DNA from: Methylocella sp.
Lineage (GTDB): Bacteria; Pseudomonadota; Alphaproteobacteria; Rhizobiales; Beijerinckiaceae
DNA length: 64,000 nt
Direction of reading: 5' to 3'
Assembly: GCA_037200525.1 (NCBI GenBank)
Contig: JBBCGG010000001.1
Coordinates: 707,526-771,525, forward strand
In this document: positions 53,920-63,010 of the stretch, in pieces
Layout of the letters: the number at the start of each line of letters is the position of its first letter
How positions within the stretch are numbered: the first letter of the stretch is position 1
The notes under the pieces: generated by a model
Told to the model about the DNA's origin: nothing
What the model saw: only the letters and a program-made list of their open reading frames with translations
Databases searched by the model: none
Translations under genes and position numbers: made by a program

Positions 53920-56900
53920 ATGATTAAAGCTGTGCTCGCATTCGGACTGACCCATCGCGCCATCGTCGTAATTGGCGCGGTGGTGTTCATGGCCGCCGGA
54001 TTATTCGCGTTTTCCAGGCTTAACATTGAGGCTTATCCCAATCCTGCGCCAGTGATTCTGGAAATCACCGCCCAGGCCCCCGGCCTGTCCGCAGAAGAAA
54101 TGGAGAAATATTACACGATTCCAATGGAGGTCGGTCTCTACCCGACCCCTGGCGTCGACACCATAAGGTCGACTTCATTCTACGGTCTGTCGTTCATTCG
54201 CGTGACCTTCAAATATGGCACGGACTTTTATTTTGCCTATACGCAGGCGGCGCTAAGCCTTCAGCAGAACGTCAATCTTCCGGGAAACCAGGTCGCTCAA
54301 ATCCAGCAGTCGAGCCTCGTCGGCGAGATCTATCGCTATCAAGTCGTCGGTCCCCCCCATTTCGGCTTGACTAACCTTCGCACGATCCAGGATTGGGTCG
54401 TCACGCGCCGCCTGCTGACCATCCCCGGCGTCGTTCAAATCAACAGCTGGGGAGGCACGACCAAGCAGTTCAACGTCGACGCCGATCTTCAAAAGCTTGA
54501 GGGCTTCAATGTAACTGTGCCCCAGCTCATTACCGCTATCGGCAACGCCAATATCAACGTGGGCGGCCGCGAAATCTCGATCGGGCAGCAGTCCGTGAAC
54601 ATTCGCGGCATCGGCTTGATCGATGACGGCGGCGGCGACGACGTCACCAAAGGTTACAAGTTTGACGACATCGAGAATATCGTCCTGACGCAATCCAACG
54701 GCGTTCCTGTTCAGATCAAGGATGTCGCGACCGTCTCGATTGGAAATGTTCCGAGGTTGGGCATCGCCGGTCGCGATCATGAAGATGACGTTACCGCAGC
54801 CATCGTGGTCATGGGCCGGACGCAGCACACTAATACTATTCTTCCCCGCGTCCAGGCCGAAGTCGAGAAGATCAACTCCGACGGCACACTGCCTCCGGGG
54901 GTCAAGATCGCCCCCTACTACGACCGCAGTTCTCTCGTGGGGGTCACTACCCATACGGTTCTGCACAATCTCGTATTCGGTTGCCTCCTCGTCTTCTTCA
55001 TCCAGTGGATCTTCCTTGGCGATTTGCGCAGCGCCATCATCGTCAGCATCAATATTCCATTCGCGCTTTTTTTCGCCATCATACTTCTGGTGCTGCAAGG
55101 CGAGGACGCAAATCTCTTGTCGCTGGGGGCGGTCGACTTCGGCATCATCGTGGACTCAGCGGTGATCTTGGTCGAAAACATATTTCGAAATTTCCAGGCG
55201 AGAAGACCAGAACGGCAGATGCTTTTGCAGCATTTGACCGAAGGATACTGGGGGGCGAACCCGACAAGTTCGCTGGGTTCGCAGGGAAGCAGCCTCAGAT
55301 GGAGCACGCGGCTGCGCTTGGTCTTCATCAGCGCGCTGCAGGTCGATCAGGCGGTGTTTTTTACCGCTGCGATCACTATCACGGCGTTCGTTCCCCTGTT
55401 TACGATGCAGGGCGTCGAGGGTCAGATATTCGGCCCGATGGCAAAAACGTATGGCTATGCGCTTGCGGGCGCGTTGATCGCGACGTTTACCGTCACGCCA
55501 GTCTTCGCCTCCCTGGTGCTGCCCGCCCGCATCGAAGAGACCGAGACGATCATCGTTCGGGGGCTGCGCTCCATCTACACCCCCGTCCTGAAATGGGGCC
55601 TCTCGCGTCTGCCGATCATCATCGGTCTGGGTTTGCTGTTTCTCCTCGCCAGCGGGTTCGCGGCGAGCAAACTCGGCAGCGAGTTCCTGCCTGCGCTTGA
55701 GGAAGGAAACTATTGGATCCGCGCCTCCATGCCGTCGACGATGTCCCTCAATTCGGGCACCGAGGCGACTTCGAAAATGCGTGAAATCCTGCTGCGGCAT
55801 CCGGAAATCATCACGGTGGTCTCCCAACACGGCCGTCCGGACAACGGCAGCGACGCCTCCGCCTTTTCCAATGTCGAGTTGTTTGCGCCGCTAAAGCCGC
55901 TCGACGAGTGGCCGGCCGGTTTGACCAAAGACCAACTTACCGAGCAGCTTCAGCAGGAGTTTGCCGAAGAACTGCCGGGAATTGGCTTCAACTTCTCGCA
56001 ATACATACAGGACAACGTCGAAGAGGCGCTTTCCGGCGTCAAAGGGGCGAACTCGGTCAAGGTGATCGGGCCGAATCTCAACACCCTTGAGACCTTGGCT
56101 GCGCAGGTCTCGGAACAAATGGTCAATGTTCACGGGGTCGAGGATCTCGGGACCTTCCATGTCATCGGCCAGCCAAACTTGAACATCAAGATCGATCGGG
56201 CCAAGGCGGCGCGATATGGTCTCAACACAGGGGACGTGAACTCGGTTATCCAGACCGCGATGAGCGGAAGCACCGCCACCACGGTTCTTGAAGGCGACCG
56301 CCAGTTCGGAGTCTCCGTTCGCCTGGATCCAAAATTCCGCGAGAGCATCGATGAAATCGGCAAAATCAAAGTGGCTTATTCGACGGGCAACGGAGCCAAC
56401 GCCTATATCCCGCTGAGCCAACTCGCCACCATCACCCTCGATACCGGCGCCGCATACATCTATCGCGAGCGCAGCGATCGTTACATACCGATCAAGTTCA
56501 GCGTGCGCGGCCGCGATCTCGGAAGCACTGTCGCCGAAGCGCAGGCCTTGGTCGCTAAAAACGTGAAGCTGCCGGCCGGGTACCGGATCATGTGGTCCGG
56601 GGAATTTGAGGACCTTGAGAACGCCAAGGCTCGGCTCACGGTGATCGTGCCGATCACTTTCCTGCTCATCCTTGTGCTTCTCTACACGTTGTTCAACTCC
56701 CTGCGCGACAGCCTGTTGTCGATGGCCGGCATACCGTTCGCCGTGGCCGGCGGCATTTTCGCGCTGTATTTTTCCGGCCAGCCCTTCAGCGTCTCCGCCG
56801 CTATCGGGTTCATTTCGCTGTTTGGCGTAGCGGTCATGGACGGCATCTTGAACATTACCTACTACCGCGAATTGAGGATTCGCGGCATGTCCATCGCCGA

Positions 56901-57255
56901 AGCCGTCTTCCGCGGATCGGAGCAGCGGATGCGGCCGATGTTGATGACGGCGCTTTCCGCCGGCGTCGGCTTGTTCCCTGCGGCCATCTCGCATGGCATT
57001 GGCAGTCAGGTGCAGCGACCGCTCGCCACGGTCGTTGTGGGCGGCATGACTATAGGGCCCGTCATGCTGCTGATCGTCGCGCCCGCGCTTCGCATGCTGT
57101 TCCTCAGGGGCGATGACAAAAAGCGCGGAGGCGACGGACGAACCAGAAACGGACGACAAAAGGGCGGGGCGCCGCAGCCCGGGGGGCGCGCGGAAGCGGA
57201 AAATCCGCATGAGGCAGGAGCGCTTGGAAACATCGCTCCGGAGCCCGGAGAGTGA
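53920..57255 (+). CDS. RND efflux pump, CzcA/CusA-like
   Basis: A 1111-aa inner-membrane pump. TM1 is HRAIVVIGAVVFMAAGLFAF, and the TM4 region carries GAVDFGIIVDSAVILVENIFR with the Asp, Asp and Glu used for proton relay in heavy-metal (HME) pumps. Periplasmic loops and the second half (GVKGANSVKVIGPNLNTLE, FGVAVMDGILNITYYRELRIRG) are complete. Between VENIFR and ALQVDQAVFF there are about 48 residues, including GYWGANPTSSLGSQGSS, longer than in CzcA as I remember it. The C-terminal tail is Gly/Arg-rich. The stop overlaps the next start by 4 bp. Confidence 0.9.
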   Translation: MIKAVLAFGLTHRAIVVIGAVVFMAAGLFAFSRLNIEAYPNPAPVILEITAQAPGLSAEEMEKYYTIPMEVGLYPTPGVDTIRSTSFYGLSFIRVTFKYGTDFYFAYTQAALSLQQNVNLPGNQVAQIQQSSLVGEIYRYQVVGPPHFGLTNLRTIQDWVVTRRLLTIPGVVQINSWGGTTKQFNVDADLQKLEGFNVTVPQLITAIGNANINVGGREISIGQQSVNIRGIGLIDDGGGDDVTKGYKFDDIENIVLTQSNGVPVQIKDVATVSIGNVPRLGIAGRDHEDDVTAAIVVMGRTQHTNTILPRVQAEVEKINSDGTLPPGVKIAPYYDRSSLVGVTTHTVLHNLVFGCLLVFFIQWIFLGDLRSAIIVSINIPFALFFAIILLVLQGEDANLLSLGAVDFGIIVDSAVILVENIFRNFQARRPERQMLLQHLTEGYWGANPTSSLGSQGSSLRWSTRLRLVFISALQVDQAVFFTAAITITAFVPLFTMQGVEGQIFGPMAKTYGYALAGALIATFTVTPVFASLVLPARIEETETIIVRGLRSIYTPVLKWGLSRLPIIIGLGLLFLLASGFAASKLGSEFLPALEEGNYWIRASMPSTMSLNSGTEATSKMREILLRHPEIITVVSQHGRPDNGSDASAFSNVELFAPLKPLDEWPAGLTKDQLTEQLQQEFAEELPGIGFNFSQYIQDNVEEALSGVKGANSVKVIGPNLNTLETLAAQVSEQMVNVHGVEDLGTFHVIGQPNLNIKIDRAKAARYGLNTGDVNSVIQTAMSGSTATTVLEGDRQFGVSVRLDPKFRESIDEIGKIKVAYSTGNGANAYIPLSQLATITLDTGAAYIYRERSDRYIPIKFSVRGRDLGSTVAEAQALVAKNVKLPAGYRIMWSGEFEDLENAKARLTVIVPITFLLILVLLYTLFNSLRDSLLSMAGIPFAVAGGIFALYFSGQPFSVSAAIGFISLFGVAVMDGILNITYYRELRIRGMSIAEAVFRGSEQRMRPMLMTALSAGVGLFPAAISHGIGSQVQRPLATVVVGGMTIGPVMLLIVAPALRMLFLRGDDKKRGGDGRTRNGRQKGGAPQPGGRAEAENPHEAGALGNIAPEPGE

Positions 57256-58814
57256 TGATGTTCTTTAGAGGGACCCTATTGCAATCAAACCGCAGAAGCG
57301 GCGCGGCGGCTTTTGCCGGAATGACGGCGGGCATGGCGTGCACCCTGTTGGCCGCTTGCGGGCCTGATTTTCAAAAGCCCGCGGCCCCGGACGTGACGCG
57401 ATTCACGCCGGAGCCTTTGGCGCATGACCTGGCCGGGTCCGGGAAGGCTGGCGGCCCGCAACATTTCGTCGAAGGCCTCGATATTCCCGGCCAATGGTGG
57501 GAGACGTTTCATTCGCGCGCGCTGAATGACCTGATTGAAGATTCGCTGAAGCATAATGCGGATTTGCAGGCGGCGCAGGCGGCCTTGCGCGTGGCCCATG
57601 AGACGGCGGAAGCCCAGAAAGGCGCTTTCTATCCACAGGTCAGCGGCAACTATAATGGCTTCCGCCAGAAGGTCGCCGGCGAGGTTTCGCCGCCGGGCGT
57701 AACGCCGTCCGACTTCTTCAGCCTGCATACGTTCGAGGTCGATGTATCCTACGCGCCAGACGTGTTCGGCTTGGTCCAAAAGCAGGTGGAATCGGCCGAA
57801 GCGCAAAGCGACGCGCAACGGTTTCAACTTGAAGCGACTTATCTGACCCTCACGTCCAATGTGGTTTTGGCGGCTATCCAGGAAGCCTCGCTGCGCTCGC
57901 AGATCGCCTCGACGGAAAAGATCATCGCCATCGAGAGCGACCTTTTGAAGCTGCTCCAGACTCAGAAGGGCTTGGGTCAGGTCGCCACTGCGGATGTGCT
58001 GGTGCAGGAGGCGGCCCTCGCGCAATCGCAGCAGACGCTTCCGCCGCTGCAAAAGCAGCTTGCTCAGCAGCGCGATCTTCTGACGGCGTTGGCGGGACGC
58101 TTTCCGAGCGATGAAGTCGCTGAAAAGTTTACGCTCGACTCCTTGCGGCTTCCGCGCGACCTGCCGGTCAGCTTGCCGTCGAAGACGGTGGAGCATCGCC
58201 CCGACGTGCAGGCCGCCGAGGCCAATATGCACTCGGCGAGCGCCGCCATTGGCGTTGCTATCGCCAATCGATTGCCAGTGATCAATTTGACCGCGAATGG
58301 AGGAACAAGCGCGTCCGCCTTCTCGCAGATTTTCCAGCCCCCGACTTACGCCTGGACCGTCGCCGGGAGCGTGTCAGAAACCATTTTCGACGGATTCTCC
58401 CTGTATCATAAGCAGAGAGCCGCCGAAGCCGCCTATGAGCAGGCCGACGCGCAATATCGAAGCACTGTCATCACCGCATTCCAGAACGTCGCCGATACTC
58501 TCCGCGCGCTCCAGGCCGACGCGCGCGGACTCCAGGCGGCGGTGAAAGCTGAGGACGCAGCGCTCAAAAGCCTGGATATCGTGCGAAAACAGGCGCAGCT
58601 CGGGCAAGTCAACAGCCTCGCCATTCTCAACGCGCAGCAAACCTACCTGCAATCGCTTCTCACCCGCGCGCAGGCGCAGGCCAATCGCTACTCAGACACA
58701 GCCGCTCTGTTCCAGGCGTTGGGAGGCGGCTGGTGGAATCGAACCGACGTGATCGCCTCCACCGCACCATGCAGATCTCCGCTATTCACTTTACCGACGG
58801 ATCCCTGCTTCTGA
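57252..58814 (+). CDS. RND outer-membrane factor (NodT/OprM family lipoprotein)
   Basis: A 520-aa TolC-like channel that completes the tripartite pump. The N-terminus ends in a lipobox (TLLAACGPDF, Cys about residue 35). Two repeats of the TolC fold are seen: NDLIEDSLKHNADLQAAQAALRVAHET... and VEHRPDVQAAEANMHSASAAIGVAIANRLPVINL. ATG 57252 overlaps the pump stop (coupled). The last residues (STAPCRSPLFTLPTDPCF) do not look family-like and may be a drifted tail. Confidence 0.92.
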   Translation: MMMFFRGTLLQSNRRSGAAAFAGMTAGMACTLLAACGPDFQKPAAPDVTRFTPEPLAHDLAGSGKAGGPQHFVEGLDIPGQWWETFHSRALNDLIEDSLKHNADLQAAQAALRVAHETAEAQKGAFYPQVSGNYNGFRQKVAGEVSPPGVTPSDFFSLHTFEVDVSYAPDVFGLVQKQVESAEAQSDAQRFQLEATYLTLTSNVVLAAIQEASLRSQIASTEKIIAIESDLLKLLQTQKGLGQVATADVLVQEAALAQSQQTLPPLQKQLAQQRDLLTALAGRFPSDEVAEKFTLDSLRLPRDLPVSLPSKTVEHRPDVQAAEANMHSASAAIGVAIANRLPVINLTANGGTSASAFSQIFQPPTYAWTVAGSVSETIFDGFSLYHKQRAAEAAYEQADAQYRSTVITAFQNVADTLRALQADARGLQAAVKAEDAALKSLDIVRKQAQLGQVNSLAILNAQQTYLQSLLTRAQAQANRYSDTAALFQALGGGWWNRTDVIASTAPCRSPLFTLPTDPCF

Positions 58815-58830
58815 AACTCTGATCCGGTCC

Positions 58831-59631
58831 TTACGCCGCTCCCGGCGCAATTGCCCGGGATCTTGCAGCAAGCTCGACAAGCGTCGCTCGGAAAGCCTCT
58901 GGGGTAAGAACCCGTTGCGGGAAGACAATGCGAGCCGTCTCATCGGCGCGGATGAGGTCGAGGCCATCGGGATCGATCCCCGATGCGATCCATTCATCGC
59001 CAGACCCGGCCTTGTTGCGTTTGTCCGCAAGTGCGACGGCATAAAGAGCGAGCGCATCTCGATGTTCTGCGTTCATGTGCGACAGCGCCCGCGTTTCAGC
59101 CGCGACAAGCGCATCCGCGCCCTCCAAAGAGGTGCCGATCGCTGCGACGGAAAAATTCCCGGTGCGGCCAAATCCGCCGTTGAGATGTGCGTGTTGAATC
59201 GCGATGCGCCAAAAAGAAAAATCAGCGAAATCGGCGTAAAGCGAAGATTTTGGATGCCGCGCCAGAAACCGTGCTTTGAGCGCGGCGCGATAGGCCGGAT
59301 CGTCGGCGCGCTCCGCGGTTCCCGCGATCGTCAGGCGTGGATGCGAAAGCGGGTCTCCTTCGCCGCTTTGTGTGAGCAGGAGAGAAGCGCGCGGATCGCG
59401 CTCGAGCTGGCGAGTATGCGCCGCGAGGCGAGACATCAATAGAATTGGACTGCCATCCGGCATGGTCGCGACATTGACGAGGCTGGCGAAAGGGGCGCCA
59501 TCTTGCGTCAGGGTCGCCAACGCGCCGGCGCGCACGCCGCGCAAAAGAAGCTTGGCCTCCGCCAAAGCGTCATAAGGCTCCGCCGCCGAGGCCGGCGGGC
59601 GCGATGAATCGCCGGATTGAGATTCGGGCAT
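58831..59631 (-). CDS. HugZ-like heme-utilisation protein (PNPOx fold plus DUF2470)
   Basis: About 266 aa from ATG 59631. Residues 20-160 form a split-barrel flavin-reductase/PNPOx-type domain (GALATLTQDGAPFASLVNVATMPDGSPILLMSRLAAHTRQLERDPRASLLL). The C-terminal DUF2470-like domain begins at ETRALSHMNAEHRDALALYAVAL. HugZ-type proteins bind or degrade heme in several Gram-negatives; this role is inferred. It is convergent with the RND operon. Confidence 0.85.
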   Translation of the reverse strand: MPESQSGDSSRPPASAAEPYDALAEAKLLLRGVRAGALATLTQDGAPFASLVNVATMPDGSPILLMSRLAAHTRQLERDPRASLLLTQSGEGDPLSHPRLTIAGTAERADDPAYRAALKARFLARHPKSSLYADFADFSFWRIAIQHAHLNGGFGRTGNFSVAAIGTSLEGADALVAAETRALSHMNAEHRDALALYAVALADKRNKAGSGDEWIASGIDPDGLDLIRADETARIVFPQRVLTPEAFRATLVELAARSRAIAPGAA

Positions 59632-59888
59632 GAACTTTGAGCTTTTCTGGCCAACCGCGAGGACTCCAGCCATACAGCCAATAAGAGCCTCAACCAAGTC
59701 TCGTTCAAAGCTACAGCGATCTCAATGGGCGCAGCGACGACGACAGGCGGCTGAAAGCTTCATGATGAAGCCGCAAAAAACAAAATGCCTATCACATCGA
59801 ATATAGAGCGCTTAGAAGCTATGCAGACGCACAAGCGCGCCCGCATAGCTCAATACAGCGCAAGCAGAGAAAATCCTACATTGGCGAT

Positions 59889-59966
59889 TCAATGCCAAAG
59901 AAAGTATATAAGGATAATCACCGGAATCGGCACGCCAACAAGCCAAAGCAGAATACCGCGTCCCAT
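59889..59966 (-). CDS. 25-aa hydrophobic membrane peptide
   Basis: A short frame on the minus strand with ATG 59966 and TGA 59889, preceded by a textbook ribosome site (AGGAG, 7 bp before the ATG). The product is Met-Gly-Arg-Gly followed by one hydrophobic helix, with a Pro-x-Pro kink (VGVPIPVIILI), and ends Phe-Leu-Trp-His. Similar tiny proteins occur in Rhizobiales, to my recollection. Too short for most gene finders. Function unknown. Confidence 0.55.
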   Translation of the reverse strand: MGRGILLWLVGVPIPVIILIYFLWH

Positions 59967-60161
59967 TGCTTTTCTCCTGAACGATTGCAAATCATGCGTC
60001 GTGAACGTATCGATATCATCGAAGTTCCGAGGGCATTGTCAGGAAAGCAATGCAGGCAGCGACCGACATTTTAACGCCGCGGCGTTTTTCTTAAGATCAG
60101 GCATTTATGGAAGAGAAGCAAAGAGCGCGATCAAACGAACGCGCTCTCATTTGCGAGCGCA

Positions 60162-60428
60162 TTAATGCACGCTCACCATTTCGAGTTCTTGTTGCATAGC
60201 GTTGGCGACCGCCGCATCGCGCGAGTCGGTTACGGCGATTGGCGAGCCGTCGGCCCCGAGCAGGGCGAACAGTTGCAAGCCCGGCTGTATGGCGGGAGCC
60301 GCCGGAAACAATCTGTTGACCTCTTCCGATCGCATGGCTTTCAAATAAGCAACGCGGCCGCCGCCCAAACTGGCGAGTTGCTGGTTGCTCAAGCGCACCG
60401 ATCCGCCATTGTCTGATTCATCTAACAT
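60162..60428 (-). CDS. DUF1150 family protein
   Basis: An 88-aa protein. The core GGGRVAYLKAMRSEEVNRLFP and GLQLFALLGADGSPIAVTDSRDAAVANA matches DUF1150, a small alphaproteobacterial family usually encoded beside an Hsp20-type gene, as here (26 bp apart, same strand). Function is not known; co-occurrence suggests a stress-related role. Confidence 0.85.
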   Translation of the reverse strand: MLDESDNGGSVRLSNQQLASLGGGRVAYLKAMRSEEVNRLFPAAPAIQPGLQLFALLGADGSPIAVTDSRDAAVANAMQQELEMVSVH

Positions 60429-60453
60429 GCCATTATCCTCGTTGTTGTTGATT

Positions 60454-60867
60454 TTAGGTTTGCTCAGGTTCCGGGGGCATCAGCTCCACGGAAAGAAGAC
60501 CATGATGAACGGTGGCTCGAGCGACTTGCATCGTCTCCGCGAAAAAGAAAACGCGCTGAAACTGCCTCGTCGCAATGCCTCGGTGGAGATGAAAGCGCTC
60601 CCTATCGTCTTTCTGGCGTCCCCGGATCAGAAGCTGCTCCCGTTCAACGATGATCTCGATTTGATTGGCGGCGAATCCAGCGACAGCCAGCGTAATGCGC
60701 AGGCGCGGCCCCTCTGAACCATTCTTCGCAATTCGCTCAATATTATAGGGCGGATAGCCGTCCGAACCGCCTCTAGCGGGCCTCGCTATGGCTCGCTCGA
60801 TCTCAGCGAACCCGAGCAGGAAAGGGGGATCCGAATTCGATGCGCGCGACATTTGCGAAGCTTTCAA
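60454..60867 (-). CDS. Hsp20 family small heat-shock protein (IbpA-like)
   Basis: A 137-aa protein of the alpha-crystallin type. The N-terminal GFAEIERAIARPARGGSDGYPPYNIERI leads to the conserved domain (LRITLAVAGFAANQIEIIVEREQLLIRGRQK, RFHLHRGIATRQFQRVFFFAE) and ends ATVHHGLLSVELM, the place of the A-x-x-x-n-GLL motif. It should hold unfolded proteins as oligomers. DUF1150 follows on the same strand. No ROSE-like leader could be recognised by eye. Confidence 0.88.
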   Translation of the reverse strand: MKASQMSRASNSDPPFLLGFAEIERAIARPARGGSDGYPPYNIERIAKNGSEGPRLRITLAVAGFAANQIEIIVEREQLLIRGRQKDDRERFHLHRGIATRQFQRVFFFAETMQVARATVHHGLLSVELMPPEPEQT

Positions 60868-61005
60868 AAGCCTTCGTCAGGAGGGACCCTCAAAGGCGTC
60901 CCGCGGCGTTCGCCGTCTCTTCGATATGGCGACAGTCGAAGCTGATTCAAGAGCGCAAGAAAAGCGATGACTTTCGCGCGGCGAACTGCGACGCCCAGAG
61001 ACTCA

Positions 61006-61034
61006 AAAAGCCCGGCGAAAGGCCGGGCTTTTTG
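61006..61034 (-). terminator. Bidirectional intrinsic terminator downstream of carD
   Basis: AAAAAGCCCGGC and GCCGGGCTTTTT form a 12-bp stem around a 5-nt loop (gaaag). It follows the carD stop by 30 bp and has a T-run on both strands. Confidence 0.9.
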
Positions 61035-61063
61035 ATGAGACGAATCTCAGGCGAACGAAAGGA

Positions 61064-62614
61064 CTATGCCGCTTCTTCGATTTCCGCGTCGTCGGCGTCG
61101 GCCTCGACCTCTTCGGCCTTGACGCCGCGACGGGGACCTTTTTGGAGTTGCGCTTCGATCGTCTTCAGCGACTCCGTCTCCGTCAGCTTTTGCACCACGA
61201 CAACCTCGCGCGCCATGCGGTCGAGCGCGGCCTCATAGAGCTGCCGTTCGGAATAGGATTGCTCCGGTTGCGCATCCGACCGATAGAGATCGCGCACTAC
61301 CTCCGCTATCGAGATCAAATCGCCTGAATTGATCTTGGCCTCATATTCCTGCGCCCTGCGCGACCACATTGTCCGCTTCACGCGCGCCCGGCCAGCCAAG
61401 GTATCGAGCGCCTTTTTCACCACATCGGCATCGGCGAGCTTACGCATTCCAACGCTGATGACTTTCGGCGTCGGCACTTTCAGAATCATCTTATCTTTGA
61501 CGAAGCTGATGACGAACAGCTCGAGCTTGAAGCCCGCGACTTCCTGCTCCTCGATCGCGACGATCTGGCCAACGCCATGTGCGGGATAAACGATATATTC
61601 ATTGGGCTTGAAACTGGGCTTCGCGCCGCTCGGAGCTTTGACCGGTTTGTTAACGAGAGGGCTGCTGTACTTGTCGGCAGGCTTCGGCTCGACTGGGGTT
61701 GCAACGGTTGCAACGACCGCTTCGGCAACCGGCGCCGCCACGGGGGCCGTCACAAGCGACGCCGGCGGCGGCGGAATCGTTGCAGCGGCGGCCAATTTGG
61801 CCGCCCGGCTGGCGACCGCGGTTTTGAACGCAGATTCCGACCGTGCGGCGGATGCGGGCGGTTTCACCGCTTTCACCGGTGAAGCTTTAACCGTTGAGTC
61901 GGTTGTGGCGGATTCCATGGATGTTTTTTTCTCGATTTTCTTTGTCACTATTTTTTGCTCACCTGCCCCTGGAGTGGAGTTCGAGGATATCTTGGCCAGC
62001 CCCGGGGTGGTTGCTGGGTCCGCGGATCGATGTTTCGCTCCGCGACCAAGAGTCGCTGCCTTGGCGGCAGGAGCCTTAGTCGCTTTGGCGACGGATTGAT
62101 TTGCCGACTTGCGCTTCGCGGCAGTGCGGGCGGTCTCAACATTGCGCTGCGCCGCCGCAGGTTTGACGGGCCGCGCGGTCGCCTCGACCTTGAGCGAGCG
62201 CCGCTTGCTCGCCGCTACAGCTTGACGCGAGGGCAAGGCTTTTGCGGCTTGGCCTTTGGCTCCCTTAACCGCGCTCGAAGATGTCTTCGCCGTGGAAGTC
62301 CGGGCGGACATTTTTACAGCAGGAGCCAGGACGCTCGATTTCGATTTCGCCTTGCTCGGCTCCGCACTTTTCGATGCCCTTGAAGCAGTTGCAGCGCTGA
62401 CGGTCTTTGATGTTTTCGCGCGCGGCGAACTCACATTGCTTGCGCTGCTCGCACCAGTTCGCTTCCGTGCGGAATCGGCGATGGTTTTTTTTGATTTAGC
62501 GCTAACGCTATCCTTGGACGGATTCGCTTTACGCACTCGTGTCTCAGCTCGCTCCACCGGATGCAGGGCGGCCTTTGTCTTCGATGACTTTACGGTCTTC
62601 TTGACGGACCTCAT
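61064..62614 (-). CDS. carD: CarD family transcriptional regulator with long histone-H1-like N-terminal extension
   Basis: 516 aa from ATG 62614 (a ggagc site lies 5 bp upstream; the frame is open to 62659). Residues 1-235 are Lys/Ala/Ser/Thr-rich with repeated SAKSKK, KASK and AAKA type units, like bacterial histone-H1-like or AlgP tails. Residues 235-325 are Ala/Pro/Val-rich. The last about 186 residues are a normal CarD/CdnL: FKPNEYIVYPAHGVGQIVAIEEQEVAGFKLELFVISF (RNA polymerase interaction), then a helical DNA-contacting half. CarD proteins are usually about 160-200 aa. The acidic end is EADADDAEIEEAA. Confidence 0.9.
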   Translation of the reverse strand: MRSVKKTVKSSKTKAALHPVERAETRVRKANPSKDSVSAKSKKTIADSARKRTGASSASNVSSPRAKTSKTVSAATASRASKSAEPSKAKSKSSVLAPAVKMSARTSTAKTSSSAVKGAKGQAAKALPSRQAVAASKRRSLKVEATARPVKPAAAQRNVETARTAAKRKSANQSVAKATKAPAAKAATLGRGAKHRSADPATTPGLAKISSNSTPGAGEQKIVTKKIEKKTSMESATTDSTVKASPVKAVKPPASAARSESAFKTAVASRAAKLAAAATIPPPPASLVTAPVAAPVAEAVVATVATPVEPKPADKYSSPLVNKPVKAPSGAKPSFKPNEYIVYPAHGVGQIVAIEEQEVAGFKLELFVISFVKDKMILKVPTPKVISVGMRKLADADVVKKALDTLAGRARVKRTMWSRRAQEYEAKINSGDLISIAEVVRDLYRSDAQPEQSYSERQLYEAALDRMAREVVVVQKLTETESLKTIEAQLQKGPRRGVKAEEVEADADDAEIEEAA

Positions 62615-63010
62615 AAGCGCTCCTTTTTGTTCCGCTTTGGAGACGGAACAGATCATCAACGGCGGATTGTAAAATCCACCGGTCAGAGACTCCGCAATTG
62701 AGCCATGGACAGGCGCAAGCGAGCCGCTCCTAATCGATGATCATCCAATTATGACGCATTTGCCCGAATGGGCCGAGGATTTGACCAGCGCAACGCACCA
62801 CAAATGTACGCCTTGGCGCTTTGTAAGCCGACCCACGACGCGGATGATAGATAACAGTCGCAAGCTTCTGTTTTTTGAAACTGTTATAAAGAACATAGCA
62901 CGAAAAACGGTGAAAATCAAAAGATTTGCGCTGCGGGCGGGCTGCACTCCGCAAAGAATTGCAAATCGCCGCAAAGGCCGTCGAGTCACTGCATTGGTCT
63001 GAACTTTATG
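62615..63010. other. Region upstream of carD, no gene recognised
   Basis: About 395 bp between carD and fdxA. It contains a hairpin-like GTTCCG/CGGAAC (about 62631-62651) and an AT-rich patch around 62870-62900, which may be the carD promoter. An 83-aa plus-strand frame (62751-63002) has no recognisable family. Confidence 0.45.

Noticed and set aside
62751-63002. An 83-codon plus-strand frame between carD and fdxA.
   Set aside because: No ribosome site, no family, basic random-like sequence; the position suits the carD promoter.
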